DNA from: Cricetomys ansorgei
Lineage: Eukaryota; Chordata; Mammalia; Rodentia; Nesomyidae
Assembly (NCBI GenBank): GCA_026225945.1
Contig: JAMJFZ010000818.1
Location: 6,058,501-6,122,500, forward strand
Reading direction: 5' to 3'
Length of the DNA: 64,000 nt
A program made the position numbers and the translations under genes. Shown piece by piece: positions 30,700-41,149 of the stretch. Every line of letters begins with the position of its first letter. The first letter of the stretch is position 1. Below the pieces are notes generated by a model, which had not been told where the DNA came from, made no database searches, and was given only the letters and a program-made list of their open reading frames with translations.

Positions 30700-31022
30700 G
30701 TATGTGTGCGCATGCACACGCGCATTTGCAGATGTATACAGATAAGTGTGTGAAGCCAGAGGTCATCCTTAGGTGTCATTCCTCAGGAGCGATCTGCTTC
30801 ATTTTGGAAATCTCCCACTGAGACCTGGAGCTCACCAATTAGGTTAGGTTGGCTGCCCAGGGACTCCCAGGAATCCTCCTGTCTCTGTTTGCCCCAGCAG
30901 TAGAATCACAGGTATGTGCCACCATGCTTAGCTTTTCAAATAGGCCCTGGGGAATCAAACTCAGACCTTCACGTTTGCATGCAAACCATGTTATTAAGTG
31001 AACCATCTACCCAGCCCTAGCC
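30700..31022 (-). mobile_element. RSINE1-type SINE, antisense
   Basis: TGAAGCCAGAGGTCATCCTT, GAGACCTGGAGCTCACCAAT, AGGTTGGCTGCCCAGGG, GGGGAATCAAACTCAGACCT (reverse B-box) and GAACCATCTACCCAGCCC (reverse head). Near full length. Confidence 0.85.
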
Positions 31023-31234
31023 GATAAGTGTTTTCCACTGAAAACGGACCATCTGGAAGTCTGTGCGAATCCAGCCACAGCTGCTTACTTTCCAAGCATC
31101 CTCTCCACAGAGGTCCTGTCTCTACCTCACCCACCACACAGAGAGAAACCACCATCCGTGGGTGACAAGATGGTGCCACCTTGGTACTGAGGGTAGAAAG
31201 GGTAGCAGGGAAGATCCTGGCCCAGCCCAGACTA

Positions 31235-31425
31235 CCTGGGCTGAAATCCTAGCTCTGCAAGTTCGGCCAGTATAACAACTTCTCCGGGTGTCATATTTTC
31301 CTCTTCTGAAAATGGGAACAAGCTACTCATTTCTGTGGGGAGGTTGTTACAGTGATCAGATGGATCAAATTACCTGTGTGACAAGATCCAAACAGTGCTT
31401 GGGACAGTCACACCTGGGGAGTTTG
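31235..31425 (+). mobile_element. MIR relic, sense, near full length
   Basis: GCTGAAATCCTAGCTCTGCA, CATATTTTCCTCTTCTGAAA, ATGGGAACAAGCTACTC, GGGGAGGTTGTTACAGTGAT and CAAACAGTGCTTGGGACAG follow the whole MIR order. Confidence 0.8.
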
Positions 31426-31698
31426 GGGGAGATGCAACTTGAATTACAATACCAGTAACAATGAATACTATTTTCTTCTGGAACGGGAACACATGTGAAT
31501 TCTCTGATCTAGGAAATTCAGCTCTGGTCCTGGTTCCATTGTTACAGGTGGATTCCCCCAGTGGAGACACTTCGGGATTTTCAACAATACCTGGCATTAA
31601 GGTCAGAGTCTGCCGTAGGGCAGGCACTGGCTGGAGGTTAGCAGTGTGACAAGGAAGAGCAGAGGCTGCACGCCAGGGTAGCCTTGTCTGTCTAGGGA

Positions 31699-31923
31699 CA
31701 GTGGTTCTCAACCTTCCTGATGCTTCGGCCCTTTAATATAGTTCCCTGTGTTGTGGTGACCCCCATCCATAAAATTATTTTCGTTGCTGTTTCATAACTA
31801 CAATTTTTCTACTGTTATGAACAGCAACCAAAAATATCTGATATGCAGGTGGTTTTAGGTGACCTCTGTGAAAGGGTCATTTGACCCCCAAAGAGGTCAC
31901 AACCCACAGGTTGAGAACTGCTG
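31699..31923 (+). mobile_element. URR1-like hAT-Charlie DNA transposon, complete
   Basis: Both ends are present: CAGTGGTTCTCAACCT at the left and the reverse complement CAGCAGTTCTCAACCT at the right, 14 of 16 matching. The flanks GTCTAGGG and GTCTATGA look like a diverged 8-bp target duplication of the NTCTAGAN type used by hAT-Charlie elements. 225 bp, non-coding, so it was moved in trans. Confidence 0.88.
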
Positions 31924-31929
31924 GTCTAT

Positions 31930-33025
31930 GACAAGGCCACACAGGCCTTCCAAACTCCCATTGTTTATTTCACAAGCAATGAATACAACTGTTTGACTCC
32001 ATGAATGAGGAGGAACCAAGCACTCATTAATCCCTCTGTAGAGGGAGCCCAGATAGAGCGGCTCCTTACAGCTCTCCTCACTGGGGAAGGCGGCAATACC
32101 TCCAGTGCTCTCCTCTCTCTTCACCTGTTTCTCTGCCTTTCCTCACCAGCTCTCTCTAGCTTTGCTTATTTGTCCCATAAACTAAAATACTTTTTGCCTA
32201 ACCTTGAGGCACTTGGAGATTTTCCCGATCCGATCGTGTCAAGCAGGTTCCTTGATGTTACAGGAGTTGATGGCGCCGGAGCCTGGACCCGGCAGCACTG
32301 AGAACTGAGGCTCCTCCACCCATCCTCAGTAGGCAAACAAACAAACAAACTAGACAAATCAATAGCGAAAAGCAGGGAAAGGAGATTTGTTCAGTGAAGA
32401 CAAATTGTAAAAAGGAACAAAGAGGTCCAGTGACCTCCCCTCTCCCCCAACTTCTGACACGAAGCTTAGGTTTAAAGAGCAAAGCTGCCCCGTGTGAGGT
32501 TCAGCCATATCGTCTCCCTCCAGTCTCTCGGGCAAGGTGGTCGGACAAGTTGTCAGAAGTGTGTGAAATCTCTTTCTAGGAGATAAATTTCTCCTCTGGG
32601 TGGCTCTCGGGCTTATTCTTCTTCCAGGGTGAGATTATTGGAGGAAAGGAGGAATTGCAATTCTTTGGGGTGCATTGTTTCAGTGATCTGATGGCCGAAG
32701 GGAGGGGCACAGGCGTCTTTCTAGAATACCTTCATCCCTGCCAGGATGGTGACACTACCACAACCCTGCCTCCCCCACTGCCAATGCTCCCTACAAATGA
32801 AGGGTTCCCCCCCCTTTCAAAATCTGCAATTGATTTTTCTTGGAAAAAAAAAAAAGGAATACTTCCCATAGGTCCCATGGGGTTTCCCAAGAGTTATGGT
32901 TCTTGGGCTTGGGGATGGTGTCTCTGTTCCTGGGGTTTCTCTCAGTTCATAATACACGGAGACCCAAGGTGGAGAAGAAGATACTCAACATTGACCTTTG
33001 ACCTCCACACCCATCACATATGAAT
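31930..33025. other. Unassigned sequence
   Basis: About 1.1 kb with a (CAAA)n patch near 32335 and a short A run at 32844. No family or exon recognised; open frames up to 122 codons look non-coding. Confidence 0.45.
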
Positions 33026-33039
33026 GCATGCTTACAGTA

Positions 33040-33040
33040 C

Positions 33041-33087
<47 letters not shown>
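33040..33087. repeat. (CA)n microsatellite
   Basis: About 22 CA units, preceded by CCTTTGACCTCCACACCC, so it is the tail of a degraded RSINE1-like element. Confidence 0.9.
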
Positions 33088-33264
33088 TGCATTTGCCAGT
33101 GTTGCAGCATGCAGAACCCTTTTGACTTCCTCTGGTTTCAGTCTCTGAGAAGTTTGCTCTGACGGCACTACTGTCTGTTCAATAATACAAGGGCAGCCGC
33201 CAAGGTAAAATAACGAGGAAGGCCTGTGTGACTGAGATGGCCCTGCAAGGACTGAGTCAGGGAT

Positions 33265-33620
33265 TCCCAATTAGGGGTTCGCAAACAATGTGAAATGGCA
33301 TGTTCCAGACAGACTTGCTGATAAGAATGTTCCAGCTAATTAAAATGTCACGGTTTCCTGGTCTGCCGAGATTTATCATCAGGCTGGAAGGTAGCACTTG
33401 TCCACTGGTCAGTTCCTGCTGATAAGAAGTTCTGCTTGACAGTTACGGAGGTCTTTGATAAATAAAATATGGGGAAACAGATGAATTATTACTCAGTAAA
33501 CGCAGTATTGTTGGGTGGTTTCCAGAGAGCAGAAGTTATAAACTGGCAGCCTGTAGGACCAGCGCTGATGTATGGAGAACTTCCAGTCTGCCTAAACAGG
33601 ATTTGGGATTGTGTTTTATT
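33265..33620. promoter_or_regulatory. Repeat-free stretch with clustered GATA motifs
   Basis: Four WGATAR matches lie within about 145 bases: TGATAAG at 33319, TTATCA at 33373 (reverse), TGATAAG at 33420 and TGATAAA at 33456. No repeat family is recognised here. Enhancer function is inference only; chance matches are possible. Confidence 0.3.
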
Positions 33621-33624
33621 AATT

Positions 33625-34270
33625 TAAGCCAACACACAAATAAGGTATGCCCCTATGTACCTTAGCTTCTCTTCACACGTGCATACATGTATATACACCC
33701 CAAGTCCAGCCTGTGGCTGACTTTCAAAACAGGCTCCCTGGGGCTGGGACTTTGGGTGGTGCCCAAACAAGGGGCCTGAATTCAGATCCTCAGCAGCCAC
33801 ATAAAAGCCAGTTGCCGTGTTGTCTGTGACCACAGCGTGAGGGAGGCAGAGATAGGCAGATCCCTGGAGCACATTGTGTAAATCCCAAATCCGGTGGAGA
33901 AAGAAACCATTCCCACAAAGCTTGATTGAATTTTAAGCAAGCTTTAGTACTGGCCGATGATGGTGGAAGCTGGCCAGGACTACATGGAGCTTCCCCCCTG
34001 GGATCCCTCCATGAATGGCCAGGACCACGGGGGAAATCTTCCATGATGGCTACAAGCTGTAGCTCATGGGGGTGGAGTTGGGGCTTAAAGGCAGATCCCA
34101 TGAGGCTGTGTGTTTTCATCAGGCCCAATCAGGGGAGAGTACACATCTGACGTACTTCCTACCTGAGCATCTCCCACCTACAGGTTTCCTGTCTGGATAT
34201 TCCCGCCTCCTACCTGGCTATCTCCTGTCCATAGCCAATCAGAGACAAGCATATATTCTGTGTCATTAAT
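33625..34270. other. Largely unassigned sequence
   Basis: About 650 bases; 33730-33900 resembles a degraded RSINE1-like body (CCTGAATTCAGATCCTCAGC, GGAGGCAGAGATAGGCAGAT). The rest is unrecognised. Confidence 0.4.
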
Positions 34271-34274
34271 TACG

Positions 34275-34454
34275 TTTGGACCTGGACTTACAATTGGCCA
34301 ACCATCTAGCTGAATCAATGAGCTCTGGGTTCAGTGAAAGACCCTGTTTCAAAGAAGGAGGTAGACAGCAACTGAAGAAGACACTTTGCATTGACCTCTG
34401 ACCTCGAAACATATGCACACACACCTCCACATGCACATACAAGTAAGTACACAG

Positions 34455-34494
<40 letters not shown>

Positions 34495-34496
34495 AC
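34275..34496 (+). mobile_element. RSINE1-type SINE, 3' part, with (CA)n
   Basis: TGAGCTCTGGGTTCAGTGAA, AGACCCTGTTTCAAAGAAGG, CATTGACCTCTGACCTCG and a (CA)n at 34459-34492. The tRNA head is absent. Confidence 0.7.
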
Positions 34497-34657
34497 CTGG
34501 CCAGCTGGGCTACCATCTAGCTGTTGCAGTCTGCAGTATGTTGACAGTTGTTAGACAGCTGGGACCACCCCCTTCTGACCCTCTCACATGTCACAGTGCC
34601 AGTGGCCATGCATGATACACCTGCACTGCATCTTCTTGTCTCCGTCAAAACTGGGAA

Positions 34658-34785
34658 GATGCTGGGCATGGTGACCCATGCCTGTCATCCAAGCACTAGG
34701 AGACTGAAGCAGGAAGATCATGAGTTCAAGGCCAGCCTAGACTGAGATCCTGTCTGATAAAAAAGAGAGGGAGGGAGGCAGAGAA
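34658..34785 (+). mobile_element. B1-like SINE, sense
   Basis: GCTGGGCATGGTGACCCATG, CCTGTCATCCAAGCACTAGG, GAGTTCAAGGCCAGCCTAGA and ATCCTGTCTGATAAAAAAG. Confidence 0.75.
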
Positions 34786-34811
34786 GTAAGCTGAGCTGAG
34801 AGGCGGGAGGA

Positions 34812-35039
34812 AAGATTGGAGAGAGGTTTAGTCTGTAAGATTCTTGCTATACAAGCATGAGGATCTGAATCTGGATCCCCAGCTCCCATGTGACAGCTGA
34901 GTGTGGCTGCTCCTGTTCATAGGCCAGGCCTGGAGGTCAGGAGATGGCAACAGGAAGATCCATGGAGCTTGCTGGCCAGTCTGGAGGGCTGAAGGGGAGG
35001 CCCTTCCGTTTAAGACAGAGAATAACAAAGCCTCTGGCC

Positions 35040-35088
<49 letters not shown>

Positions 35089-35150
35089 GCACTCATGCAC
35101 ATTTACATGCTCACACACATGTGCTCACACATATATGCAAACACCTCACT
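34812..35150 (+). mobile_element. RSINE1-type SINE with (CA)n
   Basis: GATTGGAGAGAGGTTTAGTC head, TGCTATACAAGCATGAGGAT, CTGAATCTGGATCCCCAGC (B-box), GGAAGATCCATGGAGCTTGC, then (CA)n at 35043-35085 and CATGTGCACTC-rich sequence. Confidence 0.75.
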
Positions 35151-35159
35151 TCAAAAAAC

Positions 35160-35965
35160 AGAAAAGAACTCAAAAGAGCAGTCAGGCAAGGATTGCCTAA
35201 GAGTGTTTTGCTCCTGGTCTGTTTTACCCTTGACCTTGCTTGCTCCCTCTAAGGGACAGGTCAGTTAATTATGGCCAGGCCCTCAATCTGGCCCAGCATC
35301 CATGTTTGTAAATGAATTTTGGTTGTATTTTGTCTTGTTTTGTTTGCAGTACTGGGGTTGGAGCCTAAGGCCTCATTGGTTCACTCAAGCTGGCAGGGGC
35401 TGGTTCCCACACTGTGTTGTGGTGGGAACAGAGTGGGCAGGTATGGAACATCCATGAATAACACAGATATGGCTCCTGGCTTCTGAGCTACAGCTCTGCG
35501 GAGCATATTGAGCTTCTCTGAAATCCAGCTCCCCCTGAACAGAGATCAGGGTGCTGGGAGACAGAACCTGCTCCATGGCTTCTCTCAGTCACCACCACCA
35601 CCACTCTGGCTCAATGCTCTTACTACAGAGTCAGCCCCAAAGTCCAGAGGCCTGCTCCACAGTCAGTGAGCTCACTGGGGAGGGGGGAAGGGGATCCAGC
35701 AGAAGGGGGAAGGGAAGCCAGGAGAACAGGGAAGGGAAGCTGAAGGGAGAGAGCTTGGGGGAGATTAGGGCACAATCACTTTGGCTTGATCTTCCTACCT
35801 CTGTGCCATCAATGGGGGGCACGGTGGGAGAGCACATTAGCTCTTTCTCAGCTAGAGCACAGTTTATACTGACCCGGATGGAGAAAGAGGTCTACCTTCT
35901 ACATGGTTAGCTATGGGCAAGCAGAATGGCCCACAACCTCACTTGCTGCCAATCCTCCAATAACA
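35160..35965. other. Mostly unassigned sequence
   Basis: About 800 bases. A reverse ID-like fragment (CAGTACTGGGGTTGGAGCC) sits at 35347-35400 and a purine-rich patch at 35675-35760. Nothing coding is supported. Confidence 0.4.
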
Positions 35966-35969
35966 TGGT

Positions 35970-36035
35970 AGAAATTACAGTATTTACCAGCTTCTTACAT
36001 GAGGAGAAACTGAGGCTCATGAGGACCAAGGGAAC
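35970..36035 (-). mobile_element. MIR relic fragment, antisense
   Basis: CATGAGGAGAAACTGAGGCT is the reverse of the MIR AGCCTCAGTTTCCTCAT segment. Confidence 0.55.
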
Positions 36036-36077
36036 TCCAGAACTCTTGCCTGTAAAGGAACAGATAGGACCCTTGTC

Positions 36078-36300
36078 ATCTTGTGTGTGTGTGTGTGTGT
36101 GTATTGTGTACATGTGTATGCTTATATATGTACATGTGCGAGTGCATGTGTGTGATGTGTGTAGCATATATGTGTGAGAGGACATGTGTCCATGTGTTCG
36201 TGTGTATATGTATGTATGTATGTGTAAACTCATGCATGTTCATGTGTGTGATATGTGTGTGTACATGTGTATGTGTGTGCATGTGTGTATGAGTACACAT
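36078..36300. repeat. Diverged GT/ATGT-rich tract
   Basis: (GT)n at 36081-36102 and then loose GTGTATG, CATGTGTG and TATGTATG words. It explains the Cys/Val and His/Thr frames. Confidence 0.8.
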
Positions 36301-36309
36301 GAGTGCTCA

Positions 36310-36605
36310 CCTGTGTGTGAGCATGTAGAGGCTAGAGGTCAACACTGAGTACTTCCCTCAAACACTCACCATCTTTTTTTAAAATTTTTTTGAAACAGGC
36401 TCTCATTGAACCTGGAGCTCACCCGTTAGGCTAGTCTGCCTGGCCACGGGTGCCCCAGGATCCACCTGTCACACACACACCCCCAGTGCTGGGGTTACAG
36501 CTGAGCTCTGTTGTGCTCAGTTTCTTACACTGAGGCTCCACACTCAGGTTCCTCCAGCTTGCACAGCACAGACTCTTTACCCACGGGACAACCTCTGGAG
36601 CCTAG
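36310..36605 (-). mobile_element. RSINE1-type SINE, antisense
   Basis: TAGAGGCTAGAGGTCAACAC, GGAGCTCACCCGTTAGGCTA, AGTGCTGGGGTTACAGCTGA, CCACACTCAGGTTCCTCCAG and ACAACCTCTGGAGCCTAG follow the reverse order. Confidence 0.75.
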
Positions 36606-36609
36606 ACTC

Positions 36610-37350
36610 ATAGCATCTTGATTAGGATCCTGAAATCTCCAAAATTAGCCTCTGCCCTGTGGCTGCTGCTGAGTCATGGCAGAGACCGCCTGATCTGGGA
36701 GGCTGTTCCCATCAACTCTAGGGTCCCTTTCAACTCACCCTCTGTCTCCCAGGCCAGTATCCTTTTCGCTTGAGGTTGCTTTCCTGGAAATGGGACTGTC
36801 TACCCAGCCTGTTGCCCCATCACACCGCAGTCCTCACTGCATTCAATTATCCTGGTTTATTGAGCTCTTTAAAGATACTTTATTGCTCTCTCCTTGCCAT
36901 GAACCTAATCTCCATTTTTCTCTAGTTTTCCTCCAGGGTTATTGCTTGTCGAGAGAAAGGTCACCACAGCCTCAAAAGAAACAGAGGAAGAGGCAACAGG
37001 GAGCTGACCCCTACATCAAGTTTGTTTTCACCAATATTAAATTGACTGATGAGTGTGGAGATGCAGTGCCACGTTTACCCCCATCCGTCCTCGAGCTACA
37101 TCTTGCTAGGTGTCAGTCTTGGAAATAACAAACATCCTGGACAACGATACCAAGAATAATTCTATGAGCATCACGTTTTCCAGCAGACTTTCACTCCTAT
37201 AAAGATCTTAGCTCCTTTGCGAATCAGTTCCGTGGTGTAAGCTGTTACTACACCTATCTGAAGATAAGATGAGACAGTAAGAAGTTCTACTCTGGGAAAG
37301 ATGGAGTAGCTCCACTCCCAGACCCTCTCCCACACAACAGCAGCAATCTT
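36610..37350. other. Unassigned sequence
   Basis: About 740 bases. A pyrimidine tract ending CTCTAG near 36925 precedes a 112-codon-class open frame, but no domain is recognised and no donor site could be argued. A decayed processed pseudogene is possible. Confidence 0.35.
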
Positions 37351-37354
37351 TTGG

Positions 37355-37505
37355 GGCTACCAAGAGGGATCGGTCAGTAAGACACTCACCTTGTAAGCGT
37401 GAGGAATTGAGTCTGGATCCTACAGCCCATGTAGGAATCAAGTACACAGATACATGCCTGTAATCCCAGAGGGAGGGGCAGTAGGTGGGTTGGAAAAGGA
37501 TATTC
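37355..37505 (+). mobile_element. RSINE1-type SINE, 5' part
   Basis: GAGGGATCGGTCAGTAAGAC, ACCTTGTAAGCGTGAGGAAT, TGAGTCTGGATCCTACAGCC and ATACATGCCTGTAATCCC match the head and first body part. The rest is lost. Confidence 0.65.
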
Positions 37506-37859
37506 TCAGTGAGCTGGAAAGAAAATGAAAGTAACAGAAAAAGCAATTTCTTTCTGAGAATGTTCTTTGTGCCAAGGCCCAAAATGAGGCTGACAAGTTC
37601 ATGGGGATGAGAATTACACTGAGTTTTTATTCTAACACAGATGGTGACTGTGTTGTTTCCCATAGATAGGCACTGGACCTCATAATCTGACAAACTGGCT
37701 AACTCGCTGTCAGCACAAAGGGAAGGGGTGAGACAGAGTCAAGTCTTAGGAATGGCCAGAAGTTGGGCAAACAGGTATATATGCAAGATTCTCTCAAGAC
37801 AGAGGAAGCTTATGGAATATTAGCCTTTGGAAGGCTGGCCACTTTTGATTAAAAAAAAA

Positions 37860-38023
37860 TGTTTTACAGCAGAGACAGGCAGATCTCTGGAAGCTGGTGG
37901 CCTATATGCTGAAGGTCTGGGCCAGCAGGAGACACTGTCCCAAACAAAAGTGTAAAAGGTGCCTGAAAATAGATACCTGAGGTAAACCTCTGATTTCCAC
38001 ACATGCATACTGTGCACGTGTTC

Positions 38024-38076
<53 letters not shown>
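37860..38076 (+). mobile_element. RSINE1-like SINE, 3' part, with (CA)n
   Basis: AGAGACAGGCAGATCTCTGG, CCAGCAGGAGACACTGTCCC, AAACCTCTGATTTCCACAC, then (CA)n at 38023-38074. Confidence 0.65.
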
Positions 38077-38079
38077 CTC

Positions 38080-38358
38080 TGGTCAGAGGATCCTAAGGTG
38101 ATGTCAGCATGATCCACTAAGGAGCCAACATCTACCTGCTCTGTAACAACCTAACAATGGTCTTCAGCTTTCTGCTCATCCAAGGCCTGGGTCAGATACA
38201 GTCTATGCAGGGGGTTGCTCCACTGCCATCAGACTGCTGAGAGCAGGGCCTAGAAGAGAGCAGGGAGCAGCCTGTTACCCACCAGTCCGCTATGAAGCAT
38301 CAGGAGTCACTATGGCACTTCTGCAAGGACGAGGCCCAGCAGGAAGCAGATAGCCATA
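38080..38358. other. Unassigned sequence
   Basis: About 280 bases between an RSINE1 tail and the HAL1/L1M relic; nothing recognised. Confidence 0.4.
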
Positions 38359-38359
38359 T

Positions 38360-38848
38360 TGTCCACGGACAATGGCTGAAGAGAATGGCTGAAGTAAAAG
38401 CAAAGTGAAATCCGAGTGTCATTATTCAATACGCAAAATGTCCAAGATGGGGTACAAAATCCTATCAAGAACTGGGAGAATTATAGTGTGATCAAAAGCA
38501 GAAAGCAAACAAACAAACAAAAAACAATTAACAACCATCAGTTTGAAAATGCTATCAGAGATTGAAAGTATCGAGGATTTAAAGACAGTCATCGTGGGAG
38601 GAGATGGCTCTGCCACGGGGCTTGGTGCACATGCCTGAGGACCTGAGCTTGATCCCAGCACCCCTGGAAAAACCATGCACAGTGGTTCACGCGTGTGATC
38701 TCAACACTGGGGAAGTAAAAACAGGCAGATCTTAGAACACACTGCCCACTCGGTGAGCTCTGAACCGGTGAGAGGTCATGTCTCGGAAGACAAGCTGAAC
38801 AGTGACTGAGGTGGACACTCAGTATTGACAGATGGCCTCCACACACAT

Positions 38849-38887
<39 letters not shown>

Positions 38888-39470
38888 AACCAATCATAGT
38901 AAACATGCTTCAACAAGCAACTACAAATTCTTTTAAAACAAGTGAAAAGTATAATAGAATGTTAGTAAAATCATAATAACAACATTTGACACAAAGCAGA
39001 AGACCAAATGGAAATTGGAGAACGGAAAACAACAATTATCAAGGAGAAGACGTCTCATTACATGGACCAGACAGACAGGACAGAGGACCAGTTCAGGGAA
39101 CACAGGCACAGCCACAAAATTCACCCTGGATAACCAAAAGCAAATGGAAAGAAGTGAGCTGGGAGGCCTGGGAGAACACTCAAATATTCTGAGTCCCAAG
39201 AGTAGCAGCAGTGTGGGGCTGAAACGCATTCAAAGAAGGAATCGCAGAAAATATCTCACCTTTGGACAAAGACAGAAACCTGTGAATCTAACAAACTAAG
39301 GGAAGCTAAATGTTACAAAATGATTAAGAGAAGTTTACAGATCCACACAATAATTAAACTTCTGAAAAACTGACCAAAAAATGTTTAAGTAACCAGAACA
39401 GAAGCAGAACCAGTTTATTACTTATTGGGAACAGTAATTTGAATGACGGTAGGATTTTGATACTACAGGG
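38360..39470 (+). mobile_element. HAL1/L1M relic, sense, split by RSINE1
   Basis: Left part: GGGTACAAAATCCTATCAAG, TCAGTTTGAAAATGCTATC. Right part after 38890: GTAAAATCATAATAACAACA, ATATCTCACCTTTGGACAAA, CAGAAACCTGTGAATCTAAC and AATTAAACTTCTGAAAAACT. These fall in HAL1/L1M order. Frames are interrupted. Confidence 0.55.
38590..38888 (+). mobile_element. RSINE1-type SINE inserted in HAL1/L1M
   Basis: GGAGGAGATGGCTCTGCCAC, TGAGGACCTGAGCTTGATCC (B-box), CAGTGGTTCACGCGTGTGAT, GTGAGAGGTCATGTCTCGG, GATGGCCTCCACACACATG and (CA)n. Full length. Confidence 0.85.
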
Positions 39471-39554
39471 AATAAGGAAATGGCTTGACATTTTCCAGTA
39501 GTAAAGGGGCCATCAACTGGGAGTCCTGTCCCGTGAGAAGGTCCTGCAGGCACA

Positions 39555-39850
39555 GAGCTGGTGGGCTGGGATGAAGTGTTCCCCATGAGCCCCTGAGTTC
39601 AGATCACAAGCACCAGGGGAAAGTTGTGCGGAGTAGATACACAACTCCAGCCCTCTGAGGGACAGGAGGAGGAGACAGGAGGACACCCAGGGCTCACTGG
39701 CCAGACGTTCCGGTGCAGTCAGTGAGCTCCAGGAGCAGTGAGAGACCCTGTCTCAAAAACTCAAATGAAGAGTAGGGCTGAGAAAGAAACCTGATGTCAA
39801 CCTCTGGCTTTCAGACTCGCACAGATGCATGTGAACATGATTGCATAGAT

Positions 39851-39904
<54 letters not shown>

Positions 39905-39905
39905 C
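39555..39905 (+). mobile_element. RSINE1-type SINE with (CT)n(CA)n
   Basis: GGTGGGCTGGGATGAAGTG, CTGAGTTCAGATCACAAGCA, CAGGGCTCACTGGCCAGACG, GAGAGACCCTGTCTCAAAAA, TGTCAACCTCTGGCTTTCAG, then (CT)n and (CA)n at 39857-39903. Confidence 0.75.
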
Positions 39906-39909
39906 AAGG

Positions 39910-40335
39910 GAGGGGGGAAATGACATCATTTTTAAGTGGAGGACACATAACGCTCTCATAAAGTCTGGACAGCGGAAAGCTGCTGCCCAGTGACACTTCC
40001 ACCACAGCCTTTGGGCCAGCGCAAGCCTTGGATCCAGCTCTGAGGGAGTGGAGAAAGGGTTCATTTATCTATCGGAAGAGATTCAGAGTCAGAGGGCAAA
40101 GAAGCATCAACACAATTTTGCAAGTCAGGGTCATGCTTCCAGCAATGGCTTGGCTTGGCCAGCATCCAGGGCAGAAGGTGGACATCAGAGCCACTGTGAG
40201 AGAAGCAGAAATAGCCACAGGCCACGGCAGTGTCAGAATAGAAGACTCGGAGCCCAGAAGATGGGGGAATCTGGCTCCAGGTCCTCACTGTAACCTGACT
40301 CAGCCTGCTAAGAGGAAAATTGAATACCCTTGTGT
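39910..40335. other. Unassigned sequence
   Basis: About 430 bases with no recognised repeat. A 109-codon frame on the plus strand and shorter overlapping frames show no recognised protein. Confidence 0.4.
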
Positions 40336-40339
40336 CCCC

Positions 40340-40535
40340 ACAGGAGGGGCAGGATGAAGCCCCATGGCTTAGCCTTCATGACCTGGCCCCTGCAGGCTCT
40401 CCAGCCTCTCCAAACCCACCCTTTCCACCTCAGTCATTCTATTTCCATAGCTAGGCTATGGGTCCCTGACTGAGCCTTCTATGGCACCTTCACACTTCAT
40501 CTGTCCTGTCTACCTGGTTCCCAAGAACTTTCAGG
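40340..40535. mobile_element. Possible L2 relic
   Basis: CATGACCTGGCCCCTGCAGG, CTCTCCAGCCTCTCCAAACC and CACTTCATCTGTCCTGTCTA are reminiscent of the L2 3' region. Tentative. Confidence 0.35.
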
Positions 40536-40865
40536 GTCTTGATCAGGCTGCCGGACAATGGCAGACAGAATCAACCAGGAATCTATGCTCTCCCAGGCAC
40601 AGCATTGCAGCCCACTCAGGGTACAACTATCCCCTCAGTCTTTCCCAGGATGACCTAAAGCAGGGCCCAGATGCCAGTGCCCAGAATGTCCCTGCAAGGT
40701 CTTGCTGCTGCTGCTCAGATGGCGTCTGGAATAGCAGATCTACTTGCTGAACTGATGTCAGTTTCTATGTCAATTTTGTCCTTTCCTGCAACTCTCGATA
40801 ATCTTTGGTATAGGCTTGCTTTGAGGAGGAGACTTAGGCTTTGTCACACTGTCCTCATTTTATTG

Positions 40866-40867
<2 letters not shown>

Positions 40868-40933
<66 letters not shown>

Positions 40934-40940
40934 TGTGATA
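40868..40940. repeat. (CT)n(GT)n compound microsatellite
   Basis: About 24 CT units followed by about 11 GT units, directly upstream of the reverse ID-like repeats. Confidence 0.95.
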
Positions 40941-41145
40941 CTAGCAATCAAATCCAGAGAAAATACTGATGAACCATAACCCAGCCCCTCACTGGGGGAT
41001 TCTAGGCAAGTGCTCTACCACTGAGCCACACTCCCAGCTTCTCACTCGGGGATTCTAGGCTCTGCCGGTAAGCCACAAACCTAGACTCTCATAGGGAGAA
41101 TTTTAGGCATACACACAACTGCAGAGCCATACCCCCAGCCTTCTG
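40941..41145 (-). repeat. Decayed 52-bp A-box repeats, about 3 units
   Basis: One good unit (CTCACTGGGGGATTCTAGGC with TACCACTGAGCC at 41016) is followed by two decayed ones (GGTAAGCC near 41069, GCAGAGCC near 41122). On the left, AGCAATCAAATCCAGAG keeps a reverse ID 3' end with a degenerate B-box. No B1 monomer is evident on the right. Confidence 0.8.
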
Positions 41146-41149
41146 ATTT

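Noticed and set aside
37208..37693. 161-codon minus-strand open frame
   Set aside because: It overlaps a plus-strand RSINE1 fragment and shows no recognisable domain or coding bias.
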